Source: Nitrospina sp. UBA6727
GTDB taxonomy: Bacteria > Nitrospinota > Nitrospinia > Nitrospinales > VA-1
Reading direction: 5' to 3'
DNA: 64,000 nucleotides
NCBI GenBank assembly: GCA_002454045.1
Contig: DKID01000015.1
Span: 1-64,000, forward strand
Below are positions 1-9,493 of the stretch, one piece after another (positions within the stretch are counted from its first letter, which is position 1; every line of letters begins with the position of its first letter). A program made the position numbers and the translations under genes. Under the pieces are notes generated by a model. It worked only from the letters and a program-made list of their open reading frames with translations. It searched no databases and had not been told where the DNA came from.

Positions 1-2
1 AT

Positions 3-560
3 ACGGCACACAATTTTACTAAACTGAGAGACCATCCTTCCTGGAAACCTGCATTGATGCAAGTTTTACATCTCCACGGATGGAGTAGTGCCATTGTCAC
101 GCTCGGTGATGTCGGCATTGTCAAGTGCCACAAAACCGCTTTTTTATGTTCGCGCAACTATCCCGCCAAGGCGGTGTTGCCTATCTACGACTGGGCGAAG
201 GTGGCGCGCGATAACGGGGAATGTGTAATGTCCGGTTTTCATTCCCGACTTGAGCGCGATGTGCTGGATATTCTGCTCAAAGGCGACCAGCCGATCATCC
301 TCGCCGCCGCACGCGGTCTGCCGAAGCGGTATCCGCCCGCCGTCAAAAAAGCGATTGATGGTGGACGGCTGTTGGTTATCAGCCCTTTTCTTGATTCGGT
401 TCAGCGCATCACCGCCGCCACCGCGCGCAAACGCAACACGTTCATGCTGTCGGTCGCCGAGCACATCGTCATTGGCCATATAAGTCAGGACGGCGCGCTT
501 GCCGAAGCCCTGTCCCGTATCGCACCGCACAAGGAAATCATCCGGCTGAGCGAAGAGTGA
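3..560 (+). CDS. DprA/Smf-like DNA-processing family protein, 5' end outside window
   Basis: The reading frame is open from the left edge, so the annotated part is the C-terminal portion; the in-frame TTG/ATG at 54-59 are internal codons, because coding-like sequence (HNFTKLRDHPSW) runs before them. The segment SGFHSRLERDVLDILL, then ILAAARGLPKRYPP, then GRLLVISPF and a TA..RN.FM stretch follows the Rossmann-like DprA/Smf (DNA_processg_A) pattern, in which a nucleotide-like phosphate loop binds single-stranded DNA. It matches the short DprA-like relatives rather than full recombination mediator DprA, as no C-terminal winged helix is present. A role in DNA uptake or recombination is inferred from family only. 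Confidence 0.6.
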   Translation, partial: TAHNFTKLRDHPSWKPALMQVLHLHGWSSAIVTLGDVGIVKCHKTAFLCSRNYPAKAVLPIYDWAKVARDNGECVMSGFHSRLERDVLDILLKGDQPIILAAARGLPKRYPPAVKKAIDGGRLLVISPFLDSVQRITAATARKRNTFMLSVAEHIVIGHISQDGALAEALSRIAPHKEIIRLSEE

Positions 561-699
561 TGTTGTCGCGGCGGCGGATTTGCTTTTTCTGCTTGCGATA
601 TTTTTTCTGAGATTTAATGTCGCGGAGGGATACAATAAACTATTGGTCGTGGATTTTGTTCGCGATAGTTTTGGATAAATTAATGACGGAGGAAATGTT

Positions 700-1071
700 A
701 TGAGGAAATTTTCAATCGTGTTTGCGGGTTCGGTTCTGTGTTGGTTTCTGGCTGTGAATTCGGTCGCGGCGCAATCGGTTGGTCACGCCAGCGTGGGACT
801 CGGTCACGGCGAGGAGGGCTATCTTCATTTGGAGCAAATGGTCAAACATTTGGAGGCGAGTTTGCAAATGCCGGATGCCAGCGATGATGTGAAGGCTCAC
901 GCCCCGATGGCGTTGCGCCACGCGAAGGAAGCGTTGAAACATTATATTGAAGCGCTGAAGCACGGCGCGGAGTCACTTGGTCAGCGCGCCAGGATGCCGA
1001 TGCATGAAGGCTCGGGCGGCGGCTATCGGGATGACGATTCTTCGCGGCGGTATGACGAAGGTTCGCATTAG
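700..1071 (+). CDS. SmbP-like small periplasmic metal-binding protein
   Basis: A 123-residue secreted protein. Residues 1-24 form a signal peptide ending in VAA-QS. The mature part is helical and rich in His and acidic residues spaced like an amphipathic bundle (HASVGLGHGEEGYLHLEQM, HAPMALRHAKEALKHYIEAL), the pattern of SmbP, the small copper/metal-binding protein first described from Nitrosomonas. The C-terminal tail (about residues 100-123) is Gly/Arg/Asp-rich and probably disordered. A good ribosome-binding site (GGAGG, 688-692) precedes the ATG. It is a single-gene unit between two unrelated genes. The metal-binding role is inferred from composition and His pattern; the metal is unknown. 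Confidence 0.55.
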   Translation: MRKFSIVFAGSVLCWFLAVNSVAAQSVGHASVGLGHGEEGYLHLEQMVKHLEASLQMPDASDDVKAHAPMALRHAKEALKHYIEALKHGAESLGQRARMPMHEGSGGGYRDDDSSRRYDEGSH

Positions 1072-1182
1072 CGGGAAAGATGCGTCGTGCGGTCGTCGTC
1101 GCCAGTCAGTGGGGACGCGGGTTTGGTCGATGGCGGGACCGACGGGAAAATTTTCGCAAGGTCGGCGCTTCGATAAATTCTA

Positions 1183-2124
1183 TCAGCCGCTATGTTCCAC
1201 GGGAAAAGATGACCGGCTCCAGTCCCACCACGAGCCATCGTAGTTTCGCACCTTAAAACCTAAATGGCGGAAAACAAAATAGGCCATGGCGGAGCGAACT
1301 CCGCCGGTGCAATAGACGATGATTTCTTGGTCGGCGCGGATTTTATTTTGGCGCAAAAGTGAATTGAGGGCGGGCGGAGTTTTGAGAGTGCCGTCGGCTT
1401 GAAAAAACTTCGACCAATGAATGTGGACGGCGTTGGGAATATGCCCGCCTTTCGGCGAACCGTACGGAGTGTCCCCGTCAAATTCCCGCCGCGTTCGGTT
1501 GTCGATAATCATAAAATTATCGGATGAAAATACCCTGTTTATCATTAAGTTATCGGCAATAACTTTAGTATTTAGATTAAGATTGCGGAGGGATGATTCT
1601 GGTTGGGGCGCGGGATTTTGCAAGCCCCGTTCGATTTTTTTGCCAGCCCGTTTCCAACTTGCGAATCCGCCGTCGAGCAGAGAAACTTTTCGAAATCCGT
1701 AATATTCGAACATCCAGAAAAACCTGCCGTCCGTCCTCCACGGGTCATCTAATTCGCCGTAAACTATGATGGATTTTTCCGCGGAGAAACCGAGCGGCGC
1801 AAATTTTTTCACGACGAAAACTTTATCGTCATTGAGCAATCCCTTTACACCTTTTACTTCGTGTGTAAATTCTCGCCAGTCATCGAGGTTCACTGCGCCG
1901 GGAATATGTCCCAACAAAAATTTCCACGACGGGCGAGTATCGACGACAATTCTCTGATCCTTCGGAAGATTGCTCAACTTTTCGGGAGTGATGAGAAGTT
2001 CGCTCGCTTCTGCAAAACTTTGGGGAACGTGAACTTCCGCCACGAACAGACTGAGAACGAGTAGAATATACGCCGTGATTTTTCTTGACAAAACGCGCGC
2101 GCCGCTTGTACCATCGTGCTTCAT
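1183..2124 (-). CDS. secreted two-domain rhodanese (sulfurtransferase)
   Basis: Exported sulfurtransferase with two tandem rhodanese domains. The ATG at 2124 is preferred over one 69 bases upstream because AAGAAGAG lies just before it and the N-terminus then begins with a positively charged stretch and a hydrophobic signal segment (YILLVLSLFVAEVHV). Domain 1 (about residues 45-165) has the VDTRPSWKFLLGHIPGAVNLD fold signature but no active-site cysteine (VYGELDD). Domain 2 (about 190-310) has GGHIPNAVHI and the catalytic loop YCTGGVRS with its cysteine. An inactive N-domain plus active C-domain is the usual thiosulfate/3-mercaptopyruvate sulfurtransferase layout. The sulfur donor cannot be told from sequence. 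Confidence 0.8.
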   Translation of the reverse strand: MKHDGTSGARVLSRKITAYILLVLSLFVAEVHVPQSFAEASELLITPEKLSNLPKDQRIVVDTRPSWKFLLGHIPGAVNLDDWREFTHEVKGVKGLLNDDKVFVVKKFAPLGFSAEKSIIVYGELDDPWRTDGRFFWMFEYYGFRKVSLLDGGFASWKRAGKKIERGLQNPAPQPESSLRNLNLNTKVIADNLMINRVFSSDNFMIIDNRTRREFDGDTPYGSPKGGHIPNAVHIHWSKFFQADGTLKTPPALNSLLRQNKIRADQEIIVYCTGGVRSAMAYFVFRHLGFKVRNYDGSWWDWSRSSFPVEHSG

Positions 2125-2299
2125 TTTTTTCTCTTCTTTATAAGGCGGGGGCATTTTTGTAAACGCGGTCGCCCCGCGAAAAGGCTTGAACAAAGAGGGC
2201 GATGCTCCTTCCCCCCAATCGTCTCAACATTATATATGATTTAGATGCCAACTGTCGTCTTGGTGTGCGAGGAATTTTATTTTAACAAAAGGTTGAGTT

Positions 2300-3166
2300 A
2301 TGACAACGGATGGTCCGAACAAAAAAGATGAAACCTCTGCAACTCATGAGGAATCCCCGTCGTCGCGGGGAGAACGCGTGGAGGAAATAAAACGTGAGGA
2401 GCAAGAGGATGCCAGCGGTTATTACGCGCAGGGCGATTCGCAGAGTGACACGGATGACGCGGCCGAGTTCGATAAGGCTGTTGAGCCGATCAAAGCGGAG
2501 CGGGAGGAAATGAATATGTTGAAGGCGATAGCCTTTCTCGGTTTTGGTATGGCGGCCTTGGCGATTATTTTCATCCTGTTTTTCGTCCGCAATTTGGATA
2601 CTCGGGTGGTGGGCATGGACGGTACCATGACGAGTCTTGAAGAAAAAATAGCTCCCTTGAAAAAACGCGTGGACGACGGTCTTCGTAAAGTCAACGAAGA
2701 TATCTCTGGATTGCAAGTAAAAGTTAATAGTTATGAACGCACGATGGCGGTGATGGAACTTAAGCGGGCGTTGGTTACCGTTCAGGAAATGTCTTTGGGT
2801 CATTCAACGGATATCAAGGCGAAGTCTGGCGACGTGGTGGCGGGCATCGAAGCATTACTAAACGAATTGGAAGCCAGAACTCTCATCACTGCTAAAGGCA
2901 TGCCGGCGGGAATCGTCAGCTTAGAAGAAGCCCCCGCCGCCGTCGCGCCAGAGATCGTCGACGAACCAGTTGCAGAGTCCGCAGCGGAAGAATCGCATGA
3001 AGAAGAGACCCGCGTCCTCGCCGAAGCCGCCACCGAGTTGGAAGTTGATGCGTCAGAAGAAGTTCTTGCCGAAGAGCCCGCCGAGTCCACCGCGGAAGAA
3101 AATTCAGAGGGCGGAGATGATGAGGAAGATAACGATGACGATGACGATGAAGAAGCGGACGAATAA
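2300..3166 (+). CDS. membrane-anchored protein with acidic tail, unknown function
   Basis: Not recognised. 288 residues: a charged N-terminal stretch (1-72), one transmembrane helix (about 75-96, AIAFLGFGMAALAIIFILFF), a predicted coiled coil (about 105-150, SLEEKIAPLKKRVDDGLRKV), then a long Ala/Glu-rich region ending in an almost pure Asp/Glu run. The layout suggests a single-pass protein with a coiled-coil domain and a disordered acidic arm, perhaps a scaffold or cation-binding element. The next gene, coding for a LapA-domain membrane protein, begins 44 bases downstream, so the two are probably co-transcribed and may work together at the membrane. The acidic tail resembles those on the octahaem cytochrome and the 45.7-kb leucine-rich-repeat protein in this window. 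Confidence 0.6.
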   Translation: MTTDGPNKKDETSATHEESPSSRGERVEEIKREEQEDASGYYAQGDSQSDTDDAAEFDKAVEPIKAEREEMNMLKAIAFLGFGMAALAIIFILFFVRNLDTRVVGMDGTMTSLEEKIAPLKKRVDDGLRKVNEDISGLQVKVNSYERTMAVMELKRALVTVQEMSLGHSTDIKAKSGDVVAGIEALLNELEARTLITAKGMPAGIVSLEEAPAAVAPEIVDEPVAESAAEESHEEETRVLAEAATELEVDASEEVLAEEPAESTAEENSEGGDDEEDNDDDDDEEADE

Positions 3167-3210
3167 TTTGGCGCTTATTTTTGTTGCAACCTTTTAGTTT
3201 TCTTCAAGTC

Positions 3211-3537
3211 ATGCCAGCTATAAAATTTATTTTGTTCATCCTTTTCCTCATCGTTGTTGCTTCGTTCGCCGTGAAAAATATGGCATCGGTGGGAGTCAGT
3301 TATTACGATTTTAAATTCCAAGTCCACACCGTAGAACTGCCTTTGATGGTGGTGATGGTGGTCTCGTTGATATTGGGTTTTTTGATCGCTTGGTTCATCA
3401 GCATATTCGATCTTTTCAAATTGCGAACCACCATCCGCAAGCAAAACAAATCCATCTCGTCGATGGAAGAAGAATTAGCGAGTATCAAAAACGCCTCGCA
3501 ACCATCCACCCAGATAGAATCCTCCATTGATTCCTAG
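3211..3537 (+). CDS. LapA-domain (DUF1049) inner-membrane protein
   Basis: A 108-residue membrane protein from the ATG at 3211 (MPAIKFILFI). It has two transmembrane helices (about residues 3-20 and 43-65) flanking the short VGVSYYDFKFQVHTVELPL loop, then a cytoplasmic coiled coil (LRTTIRKQNKSISSMEEELAS). This is the LapA/DUF1049 layout; in Enterobacteria LapA works with LapB in lipopolysaccharide assembly control. No lapB is adjacent, so the exact role is open. Its TAG stop sits in a CTAG palindrome that also supplies the stop of the convergent aguA gene, so the two genes overlap by four bases. Confidence 0.7.
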   Translation: MPAIKFILFILFLIVVASFAVKNMASVGVSYYDFKFQVHTVELPLMVVMVVSLILGFLIAWFISIFDLFKLRTTIRKQNKSISSMEEELASIKNASQPSTQIESSIDS

Positions 3538-4610
3538 ACCCGATTCCCGGACGAATTGTCTTCCCAAGGTTGTTGCTGGGTAAGACAGTGAATGCCGCCC
3601 AGTCCCCGTATGATGGTTTTGCACGGAATGGGAATGATGTTTCGTTTTGGAAATAACGGAGCGAGCAGTTCCAGAACTTTCGTGTCGTTAGGGTGATCGT
3701 ATGCGGGCACGAGTACCGCGGAGTTGGTAATATAAAAGTTTGCGTAACTGGCGGGAAGACGCTCCGTCGCCGAACCTACATAGCCCGGCGTGGGTAGTGG
3801 AATTATGCGGAAAGGGTTTCCGTCTTGATCTTTCGCCGCTTGCAGACGGTCGTAATTATTTTTTAACGCGAGATAGTTTGCGTCTCCTGCATTTTTTTCT
3901 AAAGAACAAACAATGGTGGTAGGGTTCACGAAACGCGCCAGATTGTCGACATGCCCGTCGGTGTCGTCCCCCTCCAAATTCCCGGTCAACCAAATAATTT
4001 TCGGCGTCCCCAAATAATTTTTCAAAAACTTTTCCATACGTTCGCGACGTATCCCGCCGTTACGATTTGGGTTGAGGATGCAAGAGTCCGTGGTCAAGCA
4101 AGTTCCGCGACCGTTTACTTCGATGGCGCCTCCTTCCAAAACAATTCCCGGTTTGAACTTCGGACATTCGAGTTGGTCAGCAATGACGCTGCCTGCAAGG
4201 TCGTCGAGCTCCCATTTATATTTTCGTCCCCACGAATCAAAATCCCAGTCGTTGATCGCCACCTCCCTTCCGTTTTCTTTTTCCCGCACCAGAAAGTTAG
4301 GGCCGTAGTCTCGAATCCATGGGCTGTTCGTGGGAATATCGTAGAGAAAAACTTGGTCGACGTTTACGCCATTGGTGCGGAGTTTATTATGTAAAACTTT
4401 TTCCGCAGATTTGTCCTGAACCAAAATATGAGTTTGCTCCCCTTGCGCGACGGCTTTTACAATTTGAAGATATCCGGATTCGATTTGTTCCGCGTCTTGC
4501 TCAGGCCAAGTTTCCGGATCATGGGGCCAAGTCAGCCAAGTGCCGGCGTGGGGTTCCCATTCGGCTGGCATACGATAACCAGCGGAGCGGGGAGAGGGGG
4601 AATCATTCAT
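3534..4610 (-). CDS. aguA: agmatine deiminase
   Basis: Hydrolyses agmatine to N-carbamoylputrescine and ammonia. The family signature runs through the whole 358 residues: MPAEWEPHAGTWLTWPHDPETW at the N-terminus, PWIRDYGPNF, VLEGGAIEVNGRGTCL, GDDTDGHVDNLARF and the C-terminal GGIHCLTQQQP, whose cysteine (about residue 342) is the catalytic nucleophile of the guanidine-modifying superfamily. The ATG at 4610 is chosen over one 39 bases upstream because it lines up with the family N-terminus and lies inside the last codons of aguB (8-base overlap, ATGAATGA), which implies translational coupling. Together with aguB it forms the agmatine route to putrescine. Confidence 0.95.
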   Translation of the reverse strand: MNDSPSPRSAGYRMPAEWEPHAGTWLTWPHDPETWPEQDAEQIESGYLQIVKAVAQGEQTHILVQDKSAEKVLHNKLRTNGVNVDQVFLYDIPTNSPWIRDYGPNFLVREKENGREVAINDWDFDSWGRKYKWELDDLAGSVIADQLECPKFKPGIVLEGGAIEVNGRGTCLTTDSCILNPNRNGGIRRERMEKFLKNYLGTPKIIWLTGNLEGDDTDGHVDNLARFVNPTTIVCSLEKNAGDANYLALKNNYDRLQAAKDQDGNPFRIIPLPTPGYVGSATERLPASYANFYITNSAVLVPAYDHPNDTKVLELLAPLFPKRNIIPIPCKTIIRGLGGIHCLTQQQPWEDNSSGNRV

Positions 4611-5490
4611 CGGGATTAAGATACAATTTCGAAAGACCTCGATACGCATCGACCCTTCGGTCCCGCAAGAAGGGCCAGTTCTGTCTTACCGTTTCGATTT
4701 CCGACAGAGGACACTCGGCGATTACGAGTTGCGATTTATTTTTCGCCTGCTCGATAACTTTTCCAAACGGATTACAGACGAAGGACCGTCCCCAGAAAGT
4801 CAGGGCATTTTCGCGGCCCACGCGATTCACCGATGCGAGAAAGACGCCGTTGGAAATGGCGTGCGATTTTTGTACGGTTTCCCACGCGGCAATTTGCTGT
4901 ATAGATTCTTCCGCGTCTTCATCCTGATAGCCGATGGCGGTCGGACAAAATAAAAACTGCGCGCCGGAAAGGGAAGTCAGCCGCGCCGCTTCCGGGAACC
5001 ATTGATCCCAGCAGATAAGCACGCCGACCTTTCCGTAACGCGTGGCGAAACTTTTGAATCCAGTATCTCCCGGCGTGAAATAAAATTTTTCGAAGAAGAA
5101 AGGATCATCGGGGATATGCATTTTGCGATAGGTTCCCGCAACGCTTCCATCCGCGTCGATGACGATGGCAGTGTTGTGATAAATGCCGCTGGTGCGCTTT
5201 TCAAAAAGCGGGACGATCAGTACGACTTCCAACTCCTCCGCCAACTTCGCGAGTGTTTCGCTCGTTGGACCATGCAGAGATTCGGCCATGGAAAAATTTT
5301 TAGTGTCTGCAGTTTGGCAAAAATATGGAGTCATGAAAAGTTCAGGAAGGCAAATGATTTGCGCGCCCTTTTTCGCGGCGCTGCGAATAGACTTTATCGC
5401 GCTCGCCAGGTTTTTGTCCGCCTCCGTGGAGCAAGCCATTTGAACGAGGCCCACCGTAACGGTCGGTACGTCAGCTTCGCGATTTTTCAT
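4603..5490 (-). CDS. aguB: N-carbamoylputrescine amidase
   Basis: Nitrilase-superfamily (carbon-nitrogen hydrolase) enzyme that converts N-carbamoylputrescine to putrescine, CO2 and ammonia. The Glu-Lys-Cys triad is visible: ICLPELFMTPYF (Glu), GTYRKMHIPDDPFFFEKFYFT (Lys) and VLICWDQWFPEAARL (Cys). The length, 295 residues, is normal for the family. Start: the ATG at 5490; an in-frame TTG 12 bases upstream is possible but less likely. It is first in a two-gene operon with aguA, so arginine decarboxylation elsewhere in the genome would feed polyamine synthesis here. The gene faces away from the 5635 gene, so a shared divergent promoter region lies at 5491-5634. Confidence 0.94.
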   Translation of the reverse strand: MKNREADVPTVTVGLVQMACSTEADKNLASAIKSIRSAAKKGAQIICLPELFMTPYFCQTADTKNFSMAESLHGPTSETLAKLAEELEVVLIVPLFEKRTSGIYHNTAIVIDADGSVAGTYRKMHIPDDPFFFEKFYFTPGDTGFKSFATRYGKVGVLICWDQWFPEAARLTSLSGAQFLFCPTAIGYQDEDAEESIQQIAAWETVQKSHAISNGVFLASVNRVGRENALTFWGRSFVCNPFGKVIEQAKNKSQLVIAECPLSEIETVRQNWPFLRDRRVDAYRGLSKLYLNPDE

Positions 5491-5634
5491 GGAAGTTTGC
5501 AAAGATAATAATTTCGGTCAATGGAATTTGGTATGATAAAACATTATAGCATTACGGCGGTTTTCCTCGCAGTCTCTGGTGAAATCACTTCTGCCCCGCT
5601 CTAAATTAAATCCCTTTTGGATTGATGTTTATCG

Positions 5635-6012
5635 ATGTGGATCAAGCGCGAATTCAGGGATTACTATAAACCAAAGTTGCGGCGCGAACTAAAGCGGGAC
5701 CCCAGTCAAGAGGAAATGGATCAGCGTTTTGAAAAAATTTACAGACAGGTTAGTTGCACTCTTCTCGCTGGAGTTATAGAAGGAGTCTCCATTTATTTTT
5801 ACGAAATTGCAAAAATCACCAAAGAAGAATTGGATGGTTTCAGAGACCGTCCCGAAGAATATCTCTTCGACCGTTTTGGCGGCGGCAACTTCAAATTAAA
5901 TTTCTATGAAGGCGCTTCCTTCATCGTCTGTGTTAATTTTAAACCTAAGGGTGAACCCAAATGGATTCCTCTGCTCCCCGAAAAAGCAGGCGCTAATCCC
6001 CGACCCGCCTGA
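5635..6012 (+). CDS. conserved-looking small cytoplasmic protein, unknown function
   Basis: Not recognised. 125 residues, no signal peptide or membrane helix. The first half is strongly charged and helical (REFRDYYKPKLRRELKRDPSQEEMDQRFEKIYRQ), the second half looks like a mixed alpha/beta domain (GNFKLNFYEGASFIVCVNFKPKGEPKWIPLLPE). It ends 28 bases before mfd in the same direction and probably shares its transcript, which is a weak hint of a nucleic-acid context. No family is claimed. Confidence 0.55.
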   Translation: MWIKREFRDYYKPKLRRELKRDPSQEEMDQRFEKIYRQVSCTLLAGVIEGVSIYFYEIAKITKEELDGFRDRPEEYLFDRFGGGNFKLNFYEGASFIVCVNFKPKGEPKWIPLLPEKAGANPRPA

Positions 6013-6040
6013 CCCATCCTGAAGCCTTGAGTTTTTGTTT

Positions 6041-9000
6041 ATGAATGGAAAGATCCCCATTGTTGAGGTTGGAGATTTTTCATCCCAAGTCAGCCTGATT
6101 CAAAAATGGATGGAAGAATCAGGTGCCCCCATTGTCGTTGAAGGATTGCGAGGTTCTTCGCGCGCGCTTTTTTTATCGCGGCTGATCAAAATTCAAAACC
6201 GCCCGGTGGTCATTTTTACTTCGGACCAAAACAGCGGCGAAGTTTTGCTGGATGATCTCAAATATTTTTTCCACTATGAAAAAATAAAACACCGTCCGTG
6301 TTTTTTTCCTGCATGGGAACTTCTTCCCTACGAACCGCTTTCTCCACTAAGCGAAATATCTGGAGAGCGGCTGGACATTCTTAATCGGCTCAGAACTGGA
6401 GAGCCCTTGATTCTAGTGGCGCCTTTGGAAGCAGGCATGCAAAGAGTCATGCCTCGTTCCGTTTTGGAGAAAACGATTTTCCCGGTAAATATTCAAATGA
6501 ATTTGCAGCGGGAATTTTTGGAAGTTTGTCTGTCTGATAATGGTTTTACACGTTCCCCATTGGTGGAAAATAAAGGGGAGTTCAGCGTGCGGGGAGACAT
6601 TGTCGATTTCTTTCAGCCGGGGGAAGTGAACCCGATGCGAATCGAATTTTTTGGCGACGAGGTGGAGTCCATTCGCGAATTTGATGCGTTGTCCCAAGTC
6701 TCCATCAAGAAACTGGACGCGATAAATATACTTCCTGTTCGAGAACTTTGCCTGGACGAAATTAGAAAAAAACAAGGGGTGGACGCTATCAAAAACTTCG
6801 CGGAAAAAAATGGGTGTGATCGTCTGGTTGTAACGGAACTCTTGGAAAAGATTCAGCACCTCGGAACATTTCCCGGGATGGAATATCTTGCCCCTTTTTT
6901 CTACGCCACCCGCGAATCACTTTTTGATTATTTGCGCCCAGATTCTTTAGTAATACTTGAGGAGGAAGATCAACTTCAAACCAAGTCTAAACAATTTCAA
7001 AATCTCATCGACACAGAATATCAATCCATCATGGAAGCCGGCGGTATCGCTGCTTCTCCCGCGGAGTTGTATTTGACGATGGATGAGTTCAAGAATTGTG
7101 CGTCAAAATTCAAAGGACGCCTTAGCTTAAACACTTTAAAAACTTCGGAAGAAACGGACCGAACCCTTCGCCTCGCGACGAAACCCATTCCTTCGTTCGC
7201 GGGGAAGTTTGATGCCTTCGGCGAACAAGTTACCGCGTGGCAACAGGGAGGTGACAGAGTGGTGGTCGTCGTCCCAACAAAGGAGCAGGTTCGCCGTGTC
7301 CATGAGTTGCTTCATGATTGCGGAATTAAAGTTGATGTGGATCTTGGAAGAATCAGCGAAGGCTTTCAGTTAATTACATACGATCAAGTTTTCATCGCGG
7401 AACACGAAATATTTGGAAGAACTCGCAAACATCGGCGCCGAAGAAAACCGCGGTCACAAATTTTCCTGCGGGGACTTAAAGATTTAAAGGCAGGTGATTT
7501 TCTGGTGCATATTGATTACGGCATCGGCTTGTATCAAGGGACCCGAGAACTCCAAACCGAAGTTGGCGGCGGAGAGTTTTTGGAAATTCTTTACGCCGAT
7601 GACGAAAAACTTTATCTCCCCATGGAAGGGCTGGGGCTAATTCAAAAATACACGGGGGCGACGGACACCGCGCCGCCGCTGAGTAAAATGGGGGGAGCCG
7701 CTTGGAAACTCCAGAAGAAAAAAGTCAAGGAAGCAATTCAGAAAATGGCGGAAGACTTGTTGAAACTTTATGCTTCCCGCGAACTTGCTAAAGGTCATCC
7801 CTATTCGCACAATACTATTTTGATGCGGGAGTTTGCGGACGCGTTCGAGTATGAAGAGACCGAAGACCAACTGAAAGCCATCGAGGAAGTTGAGGAAGAT
7901 TTAGAAAAAGAAAAGCCTGCCGACAGATTAATTTGCGGGGATGTTGGCTACGGAAAAACAGAAGTCGCCATGCGCGCGGCTTTCAAAGTGGTTCTGGATA
8001 AAAAACAAGTTGCCGTGTTGGTGCCGACGACCATCCTCGCTCAGCAACACTTGCAAACGTTCCGCGAACGTTTTCGTGAATACCCGGTAAATATCGACAT
8101 GGTCAACAGGTTCCGAACTCCCCGCGAACAAAAAGAAACTTTGCGGCAACTGAAAAAAGGCGACGTTGATATCATCATAGGAACGCATCGATTGTTGTCG
8201 AAGGATGTGGAGTTTGCCGCGCTCGGTCTGATTATCATTGACGAAGAGCAACGGTTTGGCGTCAAGCACAAGGAGAAGTTAAAGAAGCTCAGGAACTCCG
8301 TGGACATCCTCACGCTTACGGCGACACCGATTCCCCGCACGCTACATTTTTCTTTGATGGGAGTGCGCGATTTAAGCGTCATTGAAACGCCGCCTGCTGA
8401 CCGTCTCGCAGTCAAAACTTTTATTCGGAAGTTCGACGAAAAGATAATTCGCGAGGCGATACTGAGAGAAGTAGACCGCGGCGGGCAGGTGTTTTTTGTT
8501 CACAATAAAATCCGCAGCATCCATTCCATCGACAAGTTGATTCAGCGAATAGTTCCCGGCGTAAAGGTAGGTATTGCCCATGGCCAATTACCGGAGCATC
8601 AGTTGGAAAGGGTAATGAAAAAATTTCTGGATAAGGAAGTGGACCTTTTGCTTTGCACGTCCATCATTGAATCTGGGCTCGATATCCCTTCCGCCAACAC
8701 CATTCTCGTCAACCGTGCCGACCAATTCGGACTCGCCCAACTTTACCAATTGCGCGGAAGAGTGGGGCGATACAAACATCAGGCCTACGCGTATTTATTG
8801 ATCCCGGGAGCGGACGGTTTGAAGGACGAAGCTTACAAACGTCTTGGTGCCATTGAAGAAATGAGTGAACTCGGGGCGGGCTTCCAGCTTTCGGCTCGCG
8901 ATATGGAAATCCGCGGAGTGGGGAATATGCTGGGACACGACCAATCTGGACACATTGCGTCCGTCGGCTTTGACCTTTATTGCAAACTTGTCGAAGACAT

Positions 9001-9493
9001 GGTGAAAGATATCCGCGGAAAAAAATCCGCGCCCGGGATTGAGACGGAACTGAGTTTGATGGTCAAAGGATTTATTCCCAAGGATTATGTTCCTGATTTA
9101 AGTCAGCGTCTGGATTTTTATCGAAGGATACAAGTCGCCAACGAATATGAGGAAGGCACGGCAATCGCGAATGAATTAGAAGACAGGTATGGTCCGCATC
9201 CCGAGTCGGTTGCAAAACTTCTAGCCCTTTTAAAGATTCGAATGCTGTGCCAGAAAATCCACATTTCTAAAATCGAACTAAAACGCGACGACGTGTATTT
9301 GCATCTTTTACCTTCAACGACTATCAACACACAGATGCTAACTTCCCTGTTCGACGAACGCTTGAGTATGCAGTCGGAGTATAAGATTAAAATCCGCTTG
9401 GATCGCAAAGGATGGAAAGCGGATTTAAAACTTATCGAAAGTTATCTGCAAAGGCTGGCAAATTCATCGCTTCCGGTTCAAGAGGAAAGTTGA
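6041..9493 (+). CDS. mfd: transcription-repair coupling factor Mfd
   Basis: Releases RNA polymerase stalled at DNA lesions and recruits UvrA. 1151 residues, full length. In order: UvrB-like N-terminal module (about 1-330), RNA-polymerase-interacting domain (LKAGDFLVHIDYGIGLYQG, with GEFLEILYADDEKLYLP), RecG-like translocase with Walker A GDVGYGKT at 633-640, Walker B/DEEQ near 734, TATPIPRTLH, and motif VI LRGRVGRYKHQAYAYL, then the TRCF C-terminal domain. Motif VI has Tyr where the family usually has Ser. The ATG at 6041 is preferred to a TTG six bases earlier. The stop codon overlaps the ATG of the decayed PpiC gene downstream (TGATG). Confidence 0.97.
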   Translation: MNGKIPIVEVGDFSSQVSLIQKWMEESGAPIVVEGLRGSSRALFLSRLIKIQNRPVVIFTSDQNSGEVLLDDLKYFFHYEKIKHRPCFFPAWELLPYEPLSPLSEISGERLDILNRLRTGEPLILVAPLEAGMQRVMPRSVLEKTIFPVNIQMNLQREFLEVCLSDNGFTRSPLVENKGEFSVRGDIVDFFQPGEVNPMRIEFFGDEVESIREFDALSQVSIKKLDAINILPVRELCLDEIRKKQGVDAIKNFAEKNGCDRLVVTELLEKIQHLGTFPGMEYLAPFFYATRESLFDYLRPDSLVILEEEDQLQTKSKQFQNLIDTEYQSIMEAGGIAASPAELYLTMDEFKNCASKFKGRLSLNTLKTSEETDRTLRLATKPIPSFAGKFDAFGEQVTAWQQGGDRVVVVVPTKEQVRRVHELLHDCGIKVDVDLGRISEGFQLITYDQVFIAEHEIFGRTRKHRRRRKPRSQIFLRGLKDLKAGDFLVHIDYGIGLYQGTRELQTEVGGGEFLEILYADDEKLYLPMEGLGLIQKYTGATDTAPPLSKMGGAAWKLQKKKVKEAIQKMAEDLLKLYASRELAKGHPYSHNTILMREFADAFEYEETEDQLKAIEEVEEDLEKEKPADRLICGDVGYGKTEVAMRAAFKVVLDKKQVAVLVPTTILAQQHLQTFRERFREYPVNIDMVNRFRTPREQKETLRQLKKGDVDIIIGTHRLLSKDVEFAALGLIIIDEEQRFGVKHKEKLKKLRNSVDILTLTATPIPRTLHFSLMGVRDLSVIETPPADRLAVKTFIRKFDEKIIREAILREVDRGGQVFFVHNKIRSIHSIDKLIQRIVPGVKVGIAHGQLPEHQLERVMKKFLDKEVDLLLCTSIIESGLDIPSANTILVNRADQFGLAQLYQLRGRVGRYKHQAYAYLLIPGADGLKDEAYKRLGAIEEMSELGAGFQLSARDMEIRGVGNMLGHDQSGHIASVGFDLYCKLVEDMVKDIRGKKSAPGIETELSLMVKGFIPKDYVPDLSQRLDFYRRIQVANEYEEGTAIANELEDRYGPHPESVAKLLALLKIRMLCQKIHISKIELKRDDVYLHLLPSTTINTQMLTSLFDERLSMQSEYKIKIRLDRKGWKADLKLIESYLQRLANSSLPVQEES

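Noticed and set aside
1072..1182. Fifth copy of the dispersed element after the SmbP-like gene
   Set aside because: GTCGTC-rich, but neither core half aligns convincingly.
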